A stretch of DNA of 64,000 nucleotides from Streptomyces antibioticus (GTDB taxonomy: Bacteria > Actinomycetota > Actinomycetes > Streptomycetales > Streptomycetaceae), in NCBI RefSeq assembly GCF_001514065.1, contig NZ_KQ948422.1, forward strand, positions 1,116,001 to 1,180,000. The letters run 5' to 3'. The notes under the pieces were generated by a model, which was given only the letters and a program-made list of their open reading frames with translations, was not told where the DNA came from and did not search any database. This document shows, one piece after another, positions 44,295-53,366 of the stretch (the stretch's first letter is position 1; each line of letters begins with the position of its first letter). The position numbers were made by a program, and so were the translations under genes.

Positions 44295-45617
44295 ATGCCC
44301 GCTCCCCTACGTCTCGCCGCCGCGGCCGTCACGGCCGCCGCCTGCCTCGGCGCCTCGACCGTCCCGGCCCTGGCCGCCGACGGCGGCACCGTGGTCTCCC
44401 GCGGCGTCACCATCCCCGCGTTCTACACCCCGCCCGCGACGCTGCCCGGCGCCAACGGCGCCCTCGTCCGCAGAGAGCCGCTGCCGCTCGCACTGAGCCT
44501 GCCCGGCATCGACGGCCCGCTCCCCGGCACAGCCACCCGCCTGATGTACAAGTCGACCGACTCCAGCGGCCGGCCCGTCGCCGTGACGGGCGCGTACATC
44601 GAGCCGTCCGCCGCCTGGCACGGCACCGGCCCCCGGCCGCTGGTCGCCCTGGCTCCGGGGACGATGGGCCAGGGCGACCAGTGCGCCGCCTCCCTCGGTC
44701 TCGAACACCCCCTCCAGCTCAACGGGCAGACCATTTCCGTCGGTTACGAGGATCTGGCCGTCTACCGCCTGCTCGCCAAGGGCATCGCCGTCGTGGTGAC
44801 GGACTACGCCGGCCTCGGCGCGACGGACCGGCTGCACACGTACGTCAACCGGGTGGACGAGGCCCACGCCGTGCTCGACGCCGTCCGCGCCGCCCGTTCA
44901 CTGCCCGGCACCTCGCTCACCAGCGCCTCACGCGTGGCCCTGTTCGGCTACAGCCAGGGCGGCGGCGCCACCGCCGCGGCCGCCGAACTCCGGTCCGCCT
45001 ACGCCCCCGACGTCCTGATCGCCGGCACCTACGCGGGGGCGCCGCCCGCCGACCTGACCGAGGTCACCAAGGCCATCGACGGCAGCGATCTCGCCGGCGC
45101 ACTGGGCTGGTCCGTCAACGGGTTCCTCCAGTCCGACCCCGCTCTGCGGCCGATCGCCGACGCCCACCTCAACGCGGCCGGCCGCGCGGCGCTCGACGAC
45201 CTGTCCACCATGTGCGTGGGGGACGCGCTGTTCGCGTACAACTCGGCGCGGAGCACCGCCTGGACGACCGACGGCAAGTCCATCAGCGACGTCATCGCGG
45301 CCGAACCCGCCCTCCAGGCCTTCCTCGACGACCAGCGCATCGGCACCATGCGCCCGAGCGGACCGGTCCGGCTGGCGACCGGCACGAGCGATGACCTGGT
45401 GCCGCACGCGCAGGCGCGCGGGCTCGCCGTGGACTGGTGCCGGCTCGGCGGCAACGTCACCTACAAACCGGTGATCCTGCCCGACGCGGGGCGCGGGCTG
45501 ATCAACCACTTCGCTCCCCTGCTCACCGACCAGGGCGACGCCATCTCCTGGCTGACGGATCGTCTGAACGGCAAGCCGGCCACGTCCGCCTGCGGCCTGC
45601 TGCCGTTCCAACCCTGA
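44295..45617 (+). CDS. Secreted LIP-family lipase/esterase
   Basis: 440 residues. A Sec signal ends PALAADG (about 28). The alpha/beta hydrolase nucleophile is S220 in FGYSQGGG; the acid is probably Asp in GTSDDLVP and the His is in GLINHFAPLL. KSTDSSGRPVAVTGAYIEP and LAPGTMGQGDQCA fit secretory lipases (PF03583-type) of actinobacteria. It hydrolyses extracellular acylglycerols or esters. A GGAGG site precedes the ATG. Confidence 0.88.
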   Translation: MPAPLRLAAAAVTAAACLGASTVPALAADGGTVVSRGVTIPAFYTPPATLPGANGALVRREPLPLALSLPGIDGPLPGTATRLMYKSTDSSGRPVAVTGAYIEPSAAWHGTGPRPLVALAPGTMGQGDQCAASLGLEHPLQLNGQTISVGYEDLAVYRLLAKGIAVVVTDYAGLGATDRLHTYVNRVDEAHAVLDAVRAARSLPGTSLTSASRVALFGYSQGGGATAAAAELRSAYAPDVLIAGTYAGAPPADLTEVTKAIDGSDLAGALGWSVNGFLQSDPALRPIADAHLNAAGRAALDDLSTMCVGDALFAYNSARSTAWTTDGKSISDVIAAEPALQAFLDDQRIGTMRPSGPVRLATGTSDDLVPHAQARGLAVDWCRLGGNVTYKPVILPDAGRGLINHFAPLLTDQGDAISWLTDRLNGKPATSACGLLPFQP

Positions 45618-45655
45618 CGGCAGACCTCGTCGCCTTCCCTGAGCGCCGGACGGCG

Positions 45656-46585
45656 CTACCCGGCCGCCCGTCCCGTCACCGCGCTGTGCACGACGTACGC
45701 GGCCGCCACATCCAGGACCGCGTGCCCGGTGGACTTGTACACGGTGAGCTCGTCCGGTGTGCGTCGGCCGGGGGCCGAACCGTCGAGGACCGCGCCCAGG
45801 AGGGTGACGGTCCGGTCCGGCGGGAGGCCCTGCAGTTCGTGGGCGCCGGAGGGCGGTGGCGTGGCGGCCGCTCCGGGCCACTCGGCGTAGAGCGTCCCGT
45901 CCTGGACGGTGGCGGCGTCCAGCTCGTGGCCTTGGGAGCCACCGACCGAGCTCACATGGGTGCCCGGGGCCAGCCATGCACGGCGTAGGACCGGGGTGGT
46001 GGCCCCGGTGCAGCAGTAGACCGTGGCCGCCTGCCGTACGGCCTTCTCGATGGCATCGGCCGCGCGGCCCGCGGGATGCAGCGCGGCCGTGGCGCGAGCC
46101 GCCTCGTAGTCGCGGCCCACCACGGTGACGGGCTCGTCGGGCCGGAGCACGGCCAGCAGGCCGACCTGCGCGCGAGCCTGCACACCGGTGCCCACGACGA
46201 CGACGGGACCGGGGCGGGCCAGGGCCAGGGCGCTGTGGGTGGCGGACGCGGCGGTGCGCCAGGCGGTGATGGGCTCGGCGTCCAACACGGCCAGCGGGCG
46301 GCCGTCCTCCGGGTCGAAGAGGGCGACGATGCCACGGTGGGTGCTGCGCCCGGGGTGGCGGGGGTCGGCGAACACCGTCACCAGTTTCGCGGCGAGGCCC
46401 TGCCCGGGGACGTATCCCGGCATCGCGCCCAGCAGCCCGTGCGGGGTGAAGGCCGCCGACCGCGGCGGCGCCGACGCCCGGTCCTGCGCCACGGCGACGA
46501 GCGCGTCGGCGACGGCAGCCATGAGCCGACGCGGGTCGAGAGCGGCCAGCGTGGCGGCTTCGTCCAGCACGAGCAACTCGGTCAT
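45656..46585 (-). CDS. Ornithine cyclodeaminase/mu-crystallin family protein
   Basis: 309 residues. The NAD-binding loop VVVVGTGVQARAQVGLLAVL is central, with GLLGAMPGYVPGQGLAAKLV in the substrate lid and GTHVSSVGGSQGHELDA. Family members include ornithine cyclodeaminase, alanine dehydrogenase and imine reductases; the substrate here is unknown. The start at 46585 has GGGGAGG about 8 nt upstream and overlaps the stop of the repeat ORF as ATGA. It lies at the end of an IclR-first minus-strand unit. Confidence 0.88.
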   Translation of the reverse strand: MTELLVLDEAATLAALDPRRLMAAVADALVAVAQDRASAPPRSAAFTPHGLLGAMPGYVPGQGLAAKLVTVFADPRHPGRSTHRGIVALFDPEDGRPLAVLDAEPITAWRTAASATHSALALARPGPVVVVGTGVQARAQVGLLAVLRPDEPVTVVGRDYEAARATAALHPAGRAADAIEKAVRQAATVYCCTGATTPVLRRAWLAPGTHVSSVGGSQGHELDAATVQDGTLYAEWPGAAATPPPSGAHELQGLPPDRTVTLLGAVLDGSAPGRRTPDELTVYKSTGHAVLDVAAAYVVHSAVTGRAAG

Positions 46586-46812
46586 ACGCCGACCTCCCCG
46601 CCGACGCAGAACAGCAGAGCCGCAGGCATCGCCGCCGCGTCGACCACGAGCGCTCCGGTCATTCGCCCACCACCCCACCAGCTCAGCACACCAAAGACGC
46701 GGACATCCCGACCGCCGACACCGAGCGACCCGCTCATACGTCCACCACCCCACCAGCTCAGCACACCAAAGACGCGGACATCCCGACCGCCGACACCGAG
46801 CGACCCGGTCAT
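46582..46812 (-). CDS. 76-codon ORF made of two identical 25-residue repeats
   Basis: The ORF starts at ATG 46812, overlapping the IclR stop (ATGA), and ends at TGA 46582, overlapping the cyclodeaminase start (ATGA). Two near-exact copies of MTGSLGVGGRDVRVF then GVLSWWGGGR occupy residues 1-50 (one T/S difference). Residues 51-76 (MTGALVVDAAAMPAALLFCV, GGEVGV) resemble the cyclodeaminase start (MTELLVLDEAATLAAL) fused to the IclR end (LLCRAGGEVG). Each repeat includes a ribosome-site-like GGGGTGGTGG before its ATG. This looks like tandem duplication of a gene junction that stays in frame. Translation is plausible, function unknown. Confidence 0.5.
   Translation of the reverse strand: MTGSLGVGGRDVRVFGVLSWWGGGRMSGSLGVGGRDVRVFGVLSWWGGGRMTGALVVDAAAMPAALLFCVGGEVGV
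46663..46812 (-). repeat. 75-bp tandem repeat, two copies
   Basis: Copies at 46738-46812 and 46663-46737 differ at only a few bases near the start codon. The unit is exactly 25 codons, so copy-number change would keep the frame and the overlaps with both neighbours. Confidence 0.9.
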
Positions 46813-47669
46813 TCGCCCACCTCCCCGCCCGCCCGGCACAACAGACCGGTCAGCGTATCGACCGCCGAGGTGAGGGCCTCGCCCAGCGTCGGCAAGTGTT
46901 CCTCGTCGATCTCGGCGGCGGGGCCGACCAATGTGATCGCGCAGACGGGCGCTCCGGGGACGGGTACGACCGCTCGGCTGACCGACGCCACGAACTGGTC
47001 GTTGCGCCCGTGTTCGACGGCGTGTCCGGTCGCCTCGGCCCGGGCGATGTCGGCGAGGAGGCCGGCGTCGCCGTCCAGGGGGTGCCCCTGGGCGCGGGCC
47101 GCGTCGAGGTAGGGGCCGCGTGCCTCGGGCGTGAGCGCGGCGACCAGGGCGAGCGGCCCGGCGAAGCGGTGGGCGGGCAGCCGGTCGCCGAGCAGGGTGC
47201 TGATCATGGCGAGGCGGTCCGGCCGGACGACGTCCACGACGCGTGAGCCGTCGCTCTCCAGGACCTGGAGGTTGGCCATCAGGCCGGTCTGCGCGGAGAG
47301 CTTCTCCAGCACCGGACGGGCCATGGAGGTCAGGGAGTTGTGGGCGGCCCGGGCGGAGAGGAGGAGTACGGCCGTGCCGGGCAGGTAGCGGTCGTCGGCG
47401 CGCAGGACCCAGCCGCGCCGGATCAGGTCCACGAGGATGCGGTAGGCGGTGGCCCGGTGCAGGCCGACCTCGTCGGCGAGCTCGGTGAGCCGGGGCGGCC
47501 GGGGCGCCCGGCCGACGGCCTCGATCAGATCCAGCGCTTTGTCCACGGCCGTACGCGGCGCTTGGGCCGCTTGCGGCACTGGTGGCCCTGCCGGCCCTTG
47601 TGGCGCTCGTGGCATCGAAACCCTTCCGACAGCTGCGTGCGGAGCCTCCCGGTAGGGCATGTCGCTCAC
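46809..47669 (-). CDS. IclR family transcriptional regulator
   Basis: 286 residues. The winged helix is at about 40-100 (KALDLIEAVGRAPRPPRLTE, VGLHRATAYRILVDLIRRGW). The GAF-like effector domain follows, with SRVVDVVRPDRLAMISTLLG and RNDQFVASVSRAVVPVPGAP. A 40-residue Pro/Ala-rich N-terminal extension is unusual, and an internal start at 47615 is possible. It is divergent from the amidohydrolase operon and probably controls it through the repeat at 47694-47735. Confidence 0.88.
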   Translation of the reverse strand: MSDMPYREAPHAAVGRVSMPRAPQGPAGPPVPQAAQAPRTAVDKALDLIEAVGRAPRPPRLTELADEVGLHRATAYRILVDLIRRGWVLRADDRYLPGTAVLLLSARAAHNSLTSMARPVLEKLSAQTGLMANLQVLESDGSRVVDVVRPDRLAMISTLLGDRLPAHRFAGPLALVAALTPEARGPYLDAARAQGHPLDGDAGLLADIARAEATGHAVEHGRNDQFVASVSRAVVPVPGAPVCAITLVGPAAEIDEEHLPTLGEALTSAVDTLTGLLCRAGGEVGE

Positions 47670-47693
47670 CGGGGTCCGGGGGTAGGGTACCGG

Positions 47694-47735
47694 TTGTTGC
47701 GTTGAACGAGAGCATTGTTACTCACAGCGCAACAA
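47694..47735. promoter_or_regulatory. Candidate IclR operator
   Basis: TTGTTGCG (47694-47701) and CGCAACAA (47728-47735) are exact complements with a 26-bp spacer in the divergent IclR-amidohydrolase gap. Confidence 0.55.
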
Positions 47736-47761
47736 GCAATTGGTCGCCTACCGAGGAAGTG

Positions 47762-49090
47762 GTGAGCTTGACGAGCGACAGAGCCGGAGCGGCGACGCCG
47801 TTCGCGCCGCCCGAGTCGGGTGTGGTCGTCGTCTACCGGGGCGCCACCCTGTTCGACGGGACCGGCAGCCCGCCCCGGCCGGGCACGTCGATCGTCGTCG
47901 ACGGCTCCGTGATCCGGGCCGTCGTGGACGACACCGACGCCGCGGCGTTCGTCGAGGGGGCCGAAGTCGTCGACCTGACAGGGCAGTTCGTCACTCCCGG
48001 GCTCGTCGACGCGCACCAGCACCTCGCCACGCCGCCCGACCGTCCGGCGGCCGAGGCCGTCCTGCGTCGTCTGGTGCACAGCGGGGTCACCGCCGTGCGG
48101 GACATGGCCGACGACCTGCGGCAGATCGGCGACCTCGCCCGCGCCGCACGGGTCGGGGAGCTCCCCGCGCCCGACATCCACTACGCGGCGCTCATGGCGG
48201 GCCCCGGCTTCTTCGACGACCCCCGCACGCACCAGGTCACCCAGGGCGCGGTGGCGGGCGAGGTCCCCTGGATGCAGGCGGTCACCGACGCGAGCGACCT
48301 GCCGCTGGCCGTCGCCCTGGCCCGCGGCACCTCCGCGGCGGCGATCAAGGTGTACGCCGATCTCGACGCCTCCCTCGTCGCCGCCATCACCGCCGAGGCG
48401 CACCGGCAGGGCATCCCGGTGTGGGCGCACGCCGCCGTGTTCCCCGCGTCGCCGGGCGGTGTCGTCGCGGCCGGTGTGGACAGCGTCTCGCATGTCACCC
48501 TGGTCGCCCACGAGGCGGCGACCGGGCCGCTGACGTCGTACAAGGACAAGCCGCCCGTCGACCACGCGAGCCTGGTCACCGGCGAGGACGAGCGGCTGGA
48601 GAAGCTCTTCGCCCGGATGCGTGAGCAGGGCGTCGTGCTGGACGCGACCGCCGGGCTGTACGCCTCCCACGAGTTCGTGACCGACGACCCGGAAGCTGCC
48701 GAACGCGCCGCCCGCAACACGGAGTTGGCGATCGCCCTGACGAAGCAGGCGCACCGCGCGGGAGTCGAGCTGGCCACCGGGACCGACTACGAGACGCCGC
48801 CCGAGGACCCGTTCCCCGCCCTGTACGAGGAACTCGCCTTTCTGGTACGGCGATGCGGCATCCCGGCGGCGGACGTGCTGCGCTCGGCGACCCTCGTGGG
48901 CGCCCGCAGCGCCGGCGCCGGACACCTCACCGGCAGTGTGGAACCGGGCAAGCTGGCCGACCTCGCGGTCTTCGCGCGCGACCCGCTGGCCGACATCGAC
49001 CACCTGCGCACCATCACCCTGACCGTGAAGCGGGGCCACCGCTTCCCGCGCGCCGCCCACACCACCGACCGACCCGGGGAGAACCGTTGA
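47762..49090 (+). CDS. Metal-dependent amidohydrolase (imidazolonepropionase/prolidase-like)
   Basis: About 442 residues. VTPGLVDAHQHLATPP carries the metal-binding HxH-type strand of the amidohydrolase superfamily. AAIKVYADLD holds the bridging lysine, VWAHAAVF and VDSVSHVTL the later histidines, and ELATGTDYETPP the catalytic Asp. It resembles Xaa-Pro/N-acyl hydrolases. The start is ambiguous: GTG 47762 after GAGGAA, or TTG 47768. Its stop overlaps the M19 start (TTGA), so they are coupled. Confidence 0.85.
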   Translation: MSLTSDRAGAATPFAPPESGVVVVYRGATLFDGTGSPPRPGTSIVVDGSVIRAVVDDTDAAAFVEGAEVVDLTGQFVTPGLVDAHQHLATPPDRPAAEAVLRRLVHSGVTAVRDMADDLRQIGDLARAARVGELPAPDIHYAALMAGPGFFDDPRTHQVTQGAVAGEVPWMQAVTDASDLPLAVALARGTSAAAIKVYADLDASLVAAITAEAHRQGIPVWAHAAVFPASPGGVVAAGVDSVSHVTLVAHEAATGPLTSYKDKPPVDHASLVTGEDERLEKLFARMREQGVVLDATAGLYASHEFVTDDPEAAERAARNTELAIALTKQAHRAGVELATGTDYETPPEDPFPALYEELAFLVRRCGIPAADVLRSATLVGARSAGAGHLTGSVEPGKLADLAVFARDPLADIDHLRTITLTVKRGHRFPRAAHTTDRPGENR

Positions 49091-50190
49091 CCGGCACGCC
49101 GATGATCGTCAACGCGCTCGGCCAGCTCGACAATCCCAACGCCCCGCAGTCGCTGGCCGCCGCGGGCGACCTCAACGCGAGCGGCGAACAACTCACCGTC
49201 GACGCCCGCACGTTGGCCGAGGCACGCGCCTCCGGACTGACGGCCGTCAACATCACCCTCGGCTATGTGATGGGCGACCTGCCGCCGTACGAGCACACCC
49301 TGCACGAGATCGACGTGTGGGACGACGTCATCGCCCGGCACCCCGACGACTTGCTGAAGGTCACCAGCGTCGCCGACATCCACACCGCGCACCGCGACGG
49401 GCGGATCGGTGTCGTCTACGGCTTCCAGAACGCGGAGGCCGTCGGGGACGACGCCGGCCGGGTCGCCGAGTTCGCCGAACGCGGCGTCCGCGTGGTGCAG
49501 TTGACGTACAACCAGGCCAACCGGCTGGGCGGCGGATCGATGGCGCCGGCCGACACCCCGCTGACCGCACTCGGACGCGAGGTGGTCGACGCGCTCAACG
49601 AGCAGCACCTGATGGTCGATCTCTCGCACAGCGGCGAGCGGACGTGCCTCGACGCCGCCAAGCACTCCTCCGTGCCGGTGTCGATCAACCACACCGGATG
49701 CCGGGCGCTGACCGATCTGCCGCGCAACAAGACGGACGAGGAACTGCGTCTGGTGGCCTCCCGGGGCGGTTTCGTCGGCATCTACTTCATGCCGTTCCTC
49801 AACCCCACCGGCCACGCGAGCGCGGCCGACGTGGTCGAGCACCTCGTGCACGCCGTGAACGTGTGCGGAGAGGACCACGTCGGCATCGGCACCGACGGAC
49901 CGGTCACCGCCATCGACGACCTCGACGCCTACCGAGCGCGGCTCGCGAAGCATGTGGCACGCCGCCAGGAGGCCGGCGTCTCGGCGGCCGGCGAGCGCGC
50001 GGACACCTTCCCGTTCGTGGTCGACCTGCGCGGCGTCGAGCAGTTCCGTGAGTTGACAAGCCTGTTGGAGCAGCGTGGCTGGTCCACCACACGTATCGAG
50101 AAGGTCATGGGACGCAACTTCGTCGCCTACGCGGAACGGGTGTGGCGAACCCCCGACACAGACCGGCCTGCCCTGGGAGGCGCGCAGTGA
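49087..50190 (+). CDS. Membrane-dipeptidase-like protein (peptidase family M19)
   Basis: 367 residues. GVVYGFQNAEAVGDDAGRVA, RVVQLTYNQANRLGGG, LMVDLSHSGERTCLDAAKHS and SINHTGCRALTDLPRNKTDE are classical renal-dipeptidase motifs with metal-binding His and Asp. VGIGTDGPVTA is near the end. Such enzymes cleave dipeptides, often with D- or dehydro-residues. The TTG start at 49087 has GGGGAG 5 nt upstream. It overlaps the amidohydrolase stop; its own stop overlaps the next gene (GTGA). Confidence 0.88.
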   Translation: MTGTPMIVNALGQLDNPNAPQSLAAAGDLNASGEQLTVDARTLAEARASGLTAVNITLGYVMGDLPPYEHTLHEIDVWDDVIARHPDDLLKVTSVADIHTAHRDGRIGVVYGFQNAEAVGDDAGRVAEFAERGVRVVQLTYNQANRLGGGSMAPADTPLTALGREVVDALNEQHLMVDLSHSGERTCLDAAKHSSVPVSINHTGCRALTDLPRNKTDEELRLVASRGGFVGIYFMPFLNPTGHASAADVVEHLVHAVNVCGEDHVGIGTDGPVTAIDDLDAYRARLAKHVARRQEAGVSAAGERADTFPFVVDLRGVEQFRELTSLLEQRGWSTTRIEKVMGRNFVAYAERVWRTPDTDRPALGGAQ

Positions 50191-50690
50191 GTGAGCACAG
50201 CAATGGGTCCGCACCGCGCAGGATCTTCATCGACAAGCAGAGCCCGCAGGCCTTCCAGGCTCTGGTGAAGACCTCGGAGGCGGTGAGCGCGACGGCCGCC
50301 GAGGCGGGGCTCGACCGGACGGCCGTCGAGCTGATCAACCTGCGCGTGTCCCAGCTGAACGGCTGCGCCTACTGCCTCGATCTGCACACCCGGAGGGCCC
50401 TGCGCGCGGGTGAGTCGGCGCAGCGACTGGGCGTCCTGGCGGCCTGGCGGGACGCCGACGTGTTCACCCCTGTGGAGCGCGCGGCACTGGAGCTCGCGGA
50501 GGCGACGACCCACGCGAGCGACTCCGCCGCCCAGGAGGCCGCCTACGGTGTCGCCCGTCGCATCCTCACCGAGGACCAGATCTCGGCCGTGATCTGGGTG
50601 GCCGTCACCATCGGCGCGTTCAACCGTGTCTCCATCATGAGCAAGCACCCGGTGACGGCGCCGCGCCAGGCCACCGCCACCGTCAATTGA
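50187..50690 (+). CDS. AhpD-like/carboxymuconolactone decarboxylase family protein
   Basis: 167 residues. The redox motif is [16 protein letters not shown] (CxxC plus His), with the six-helix fold ending in [17 protein letters not shown]. Members act as peroxidases or alkylhydroperoxidase partners. GGGAGG precedes the GTG at 50187. It is the last gene of the amidohydrolase-M19 unit and overlaps the convergent GH1 gene by 8 bp. Confidence 0.88.
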   Translation: MSEHSNGSAPRRIFIDKQSPQAFQALVKTSEAVSATAAEAGLDRTAVELINLRVSQLNGCAYCLDLHTRRALRAGESAQRLGVLAAWRDADVFTPVERAALELAEATTHASDSAAQEAAYGVARRILTEDQISAVIWVAVTIGAFNRVSIMSKHPVTAPRQATATVN

Positions 50691-52122
50691 GTGATGCGTC
50701 AACTGCTCCGCTGTGCTGCCTCACCACTTCCCGGTACCACAGCGCACTGTCCTTGAGCGTGCGGCGCTGGGTCTCGTAGTCGATGTGGACGATGCCGAAG
50801 CGCTTGGAGTAGCCGTAGCCCCACTCGAAGTTGTCCATGAGCGACCACACGAAGTACCCCCGCAGGTCCACGCCGGCCGCGAGGGCCCGCTGGGCTGCGG
50901 CGAGGTGGCGGTGGATGTAGTCCACCCGCTCCGGGTCGTGGACGGCATGGCTGCCGTCGGGACCGACGGTGACCTGGTCCTCGAAGGCCGCCCCGTTCTC
51001 CGTGATGACGAGCGGCTGGCCGGGGAACTGGGCGTGCAGGTCCAGGAGGAGTTCCTCCAGGCCGTCGGGGTCGATGTTCCAGCCCATGGCGGTGTGCGGG
51101 CCGTCCGTCGCATGGAACTCGACCTGCGGTGAGCCGGGCCAGGGCGAGCCGCCCACGTCCTTGTGGCCGTCGTTGTTCTGGCGGGGTGCCCCGCCGTCCC
51201 AGAGGCCGACCGTGGTGGTGGCGTAGTAGTTGACGCCGAGCAGGTCCAAGGGCTGGTGGATCCGGGCCAGATCGCCGTCCTCGACGAACGCCCAGTCGGT
51301 GATCCCCGCGGTGTCCTCGATGAGGTCCTGCGGGTAGCGGCCGCGCAGCAGCGGCTCGGTGAAGGCCCGGTTGGCGAGGGCGTCGATCCGTCGTACGGCC
51401 TCCTCCGCACCCTCTCCCTTGCCGCGCAGCACATGGAAGTTGAGGGTGATCGAGTACTGCGGGTCGTTGGTGGTGACCGCCCTGAGCTGCTCGACCGCGA
51501 GTCCGTGGGCGAGGTTGAGGTGGTGCACCGCGGTCAGTGCCGCGGCGCCGTCGGTGCGGCCGGGGGCGTGCGCGCCGGAGCCGTAGCCGAGGTAGGCGGA
51601 GCACCAGGGTTCGTTGAGGGTCGTCCAGATCGCGACCCGGTCGCCGAGGGCTTCGCCGACGATACGGGCGTAGTCGGCGAAGGCGAAGGCGGTGGCGCGG
51701 TTCGTCCAGCCGCCCTCGTCCTCCAGCGCCTGCGGCAGATCCCAGTGGTAGAGCGTCGCGACCGGGGTGATGTCCCGGGCGAGCAGGCCGTCGACCAGCC
51801 GGCTGTAGAAGTCCAGGCCCTTGGGGTTGGCCGGGCCGCGGCCCGTGGGCTGTATGCGCGGCCAGGCGAGGGAGAAGCGGTAGGCGCGCAGACCCAGCGA
51901 CGCCATGAGGTCGAGGTCGGCTTCGAGGCGGTGGTAGTGGTCGGCGGCGACGTCCCCGGTGTCGCCGTTCCAGGTCCTGCCCGGGGTGTGGGAGAAGGTG
52001 TCCCAGATCGAGGGACCGCGCCCGTCCTCGTCGGCGGCGCCCTCGATCTGGTAGGCGGCGGTCGCGGAGCCGAGGAGGAAGTGCACGGGGAAGGACAGGG
52101 GCGGCTGCTGAGCTGTCGTCAT
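50683..52122 (-). CDS. Family 1 glycoside hydrolase (beta-glucosidase)
   Basis: 479 residues, full GH1 length. Acid/base E171 in TTLNEPW and nucleophile E375 in ITENGAAF are intact; [15 protein letters not shown] and [22 protein letters not shown] are family signatures. There is no signal peptide, so it cleaves imported beta-glucosides in the cytoplasm. The adjacent LacI regulator and operator at 52163 imply induction by its substrate. No transporter is nearby. Confidence 0.95.
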   Translation of the reverse strand: MTTAQQPPLSFPVHFLLGSATAAYQIEGAADEDGRGPSIWDTFSHTPGRTWNGDTGDVAADHYHRLEADLDLMASLGLRAYRFSLAWPRIQPTGRGPANPKGLDFYSRLVDGLLARDITPVATLYHWDLPQALEDEGGWTNRATAFAFADYARIVGEALGDRVAIWTTLNEPWCSAYLGYGSGAHAPGRTDGAAALTAVHHLNLAHGLAVEQLRAVTTNDPQYSITLNFHVLRGKGEGAEEAVRRIDALANRAFTEPLLRGRYPQDLIEDTAGITDWAFVEDGDLARIHQPLDLLGVNYYATTTVGLWDGGAPRQNNDGHKDVGGSPWPGSPQVEFHATDGPHTAMGWNIDPDGLEELLLDLHAQFPGQPLVITENGAAFEDQVTVGPDGSHAVHDPERVDYIHRHLAAAQRALAAGVDLRGYFVWSLMDNFEWGYGYSKRFGIVHIDYETQRRTLKDSALWYREVVRQHSGAVDASLN

Positions 52123-52162
52123 GCGGATTCTCTCTGCTGGTGTCGGCCGGGAACCAACGCGA

Positions 52163-52176
52163 TGTTAACGTTAACA
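52163..52176. promoter_or_regulatory. LacI-family operator, perfect 14-bp palindrome
   Basis: TGTTAACGTTAACA lies 41 bp upstream of the GH1 start, in the 127-bp GH1-LacI gap. The central CG and AT arms are typical of LacI-family sites, and AT richness stands out locally. Confidence 0.85.
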
Positions 52177-52249
52177 AGCTGCCCAGGTCTTCCCCCTCGA
52201 CGAACCTTGCCTGCCGTCCCGCACCGTGACGCCGGTGGGAGGACGGGTT

Positions 52250-53266
52250 TCAGGAGGCCGTGCGGGGTGCGGCGGTGCTGTGCCGTACGACGAGGCCGGG
52301 GGCGATCTTGTGGCGTTCCGCGGGCTCCCCGCCCAGCATCCGCACCAGCACCTCGATGGCACTGCGTCCGAGGTGGGCGAAGTCCTGCCGGACCGTGGTC
52401 AGGGCCGGGACCAGGTATCCGGCGCCCTTCATGTCGTCGAAGCCGACGACCGACACGTCCTGCGGTACCCGCACGCCCCGCTCGGCGAACGCGGCCAGGG
52501 CTCCCATCGCCATCTGGTCGTTCCCGGCGAAGACCGCGGTGGGCAGGGCGGCGTCGGCGGCGCAGAGTTCCTGGGCGAGACGGAATCCGCTCTCCGCGCT
52601 GAAGTCGCCCTCCAGCAGGGCCCCTTCGGCTCCCGCGGCGGCGAGTTCCGCCTGCCAGCCCTCGACGCGAGCCCGGGCGTCGAAGGTGCGCAGCGCACCC
52701 GTGAGGTGGGCGATGTCGCGGTGCCCGAGGTCGAGGAGGTGGCGGACGGCGAGACGGGCGCCGAGCTCCTGGTCGACCTCGACGAAACTCAGATCGGGGC
52801 TGGGGACGTTGCCGGACATCACCACCGCGACCGGCACCCCGATGGCGAGGCGGGTGAGTGCCTCCACGGCGACGGGACGGTCGGCGACGACCGCGATCGC
52901 CTCGACCGACTGGTCGGTGAGCCGCCGCAGCGTCTCCACGAGGTCACCGGTGGTGCTCTCGCCCTGCCGGCTGGCCAGGCTCACCCAGTAGCCGGCCTCC
53001 TTGGCGGCCGTCTCCACGCCGAGGAGGATGCGCGGCAGCTCGAACAGGTCCGAGCCCACGATCACGACACCGATCGTCGAGGAACGGCGGCTCTTGAGGG
53101 CTCTGGCGACACTGTTGCGGCGGTATCCCAGCTTCTCGATCGCCGCCTCGACCCGGGTCCGGGTCTCCGGGCGGACCGACGGGTGGCCGTTGATGACACG
53201 GGAGACGGTGATGTGCGAGACGCCGGCCTCCCGGGCCACGTCCACCATGCCTGGCGGCCGGTCCAT
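52250..53266 (-). CDS. LacI family transcriptional regulator
   Basis: 338 residues. DNA-binding helix MVDVAREAGVSHITVSRVIN and hinge helix NSVARALKSRRSSTIG lead to a periplasmic-binding-like sensor (FVEVDQELGARLAVRHLLDL, FAGNDQMAMGALAAFAERGV). VSVVGFDDM is characteristic. It probably represses the GH1 gene downstream on the same strand through the TGTTAACGTTAACA site and responds to a beta-glucoside or its product. Confidence 0.93.
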   Translation of the reverse strand: MDRPPGMVDVAREAGVSHITVSRVINGHPSVRPETRTRVEAAIEKLGYRRNSVARALKSRRSSTIGVVIVGSDLFELPRILLGVETAAKEAGYWVSLASRQGESTTGDLVETLRRLTDQSVEAIAVVADRPVAVEALTRLAIGVPVAVVMSGNVPSPDLSFVEVDQELGARLAVRHLLDLGHRDIAHLTGALRTFDARARVEGWQAELAAAGAEGALLEGDFSAESGFRLAQELCAADAALPTAVFAGNDQMAMGALAAFAERGVRVPQDVSVVGFDDMKGAGYLVPALTTVRQDFAHLGRSAIEVLVRMLGGEPAERHKIAPGLVVRHSTAAPRTAS

Positions 53267-53366
53267 GTCACTCGTCCTCTGCCCTCAACCTCAGCAGGCG
53301 GCCTCGCGCCCTGCGCCGATACTGTCACAGGCGCCGGACCTGCTCCCTTCGACGTCATGCCGAGCC

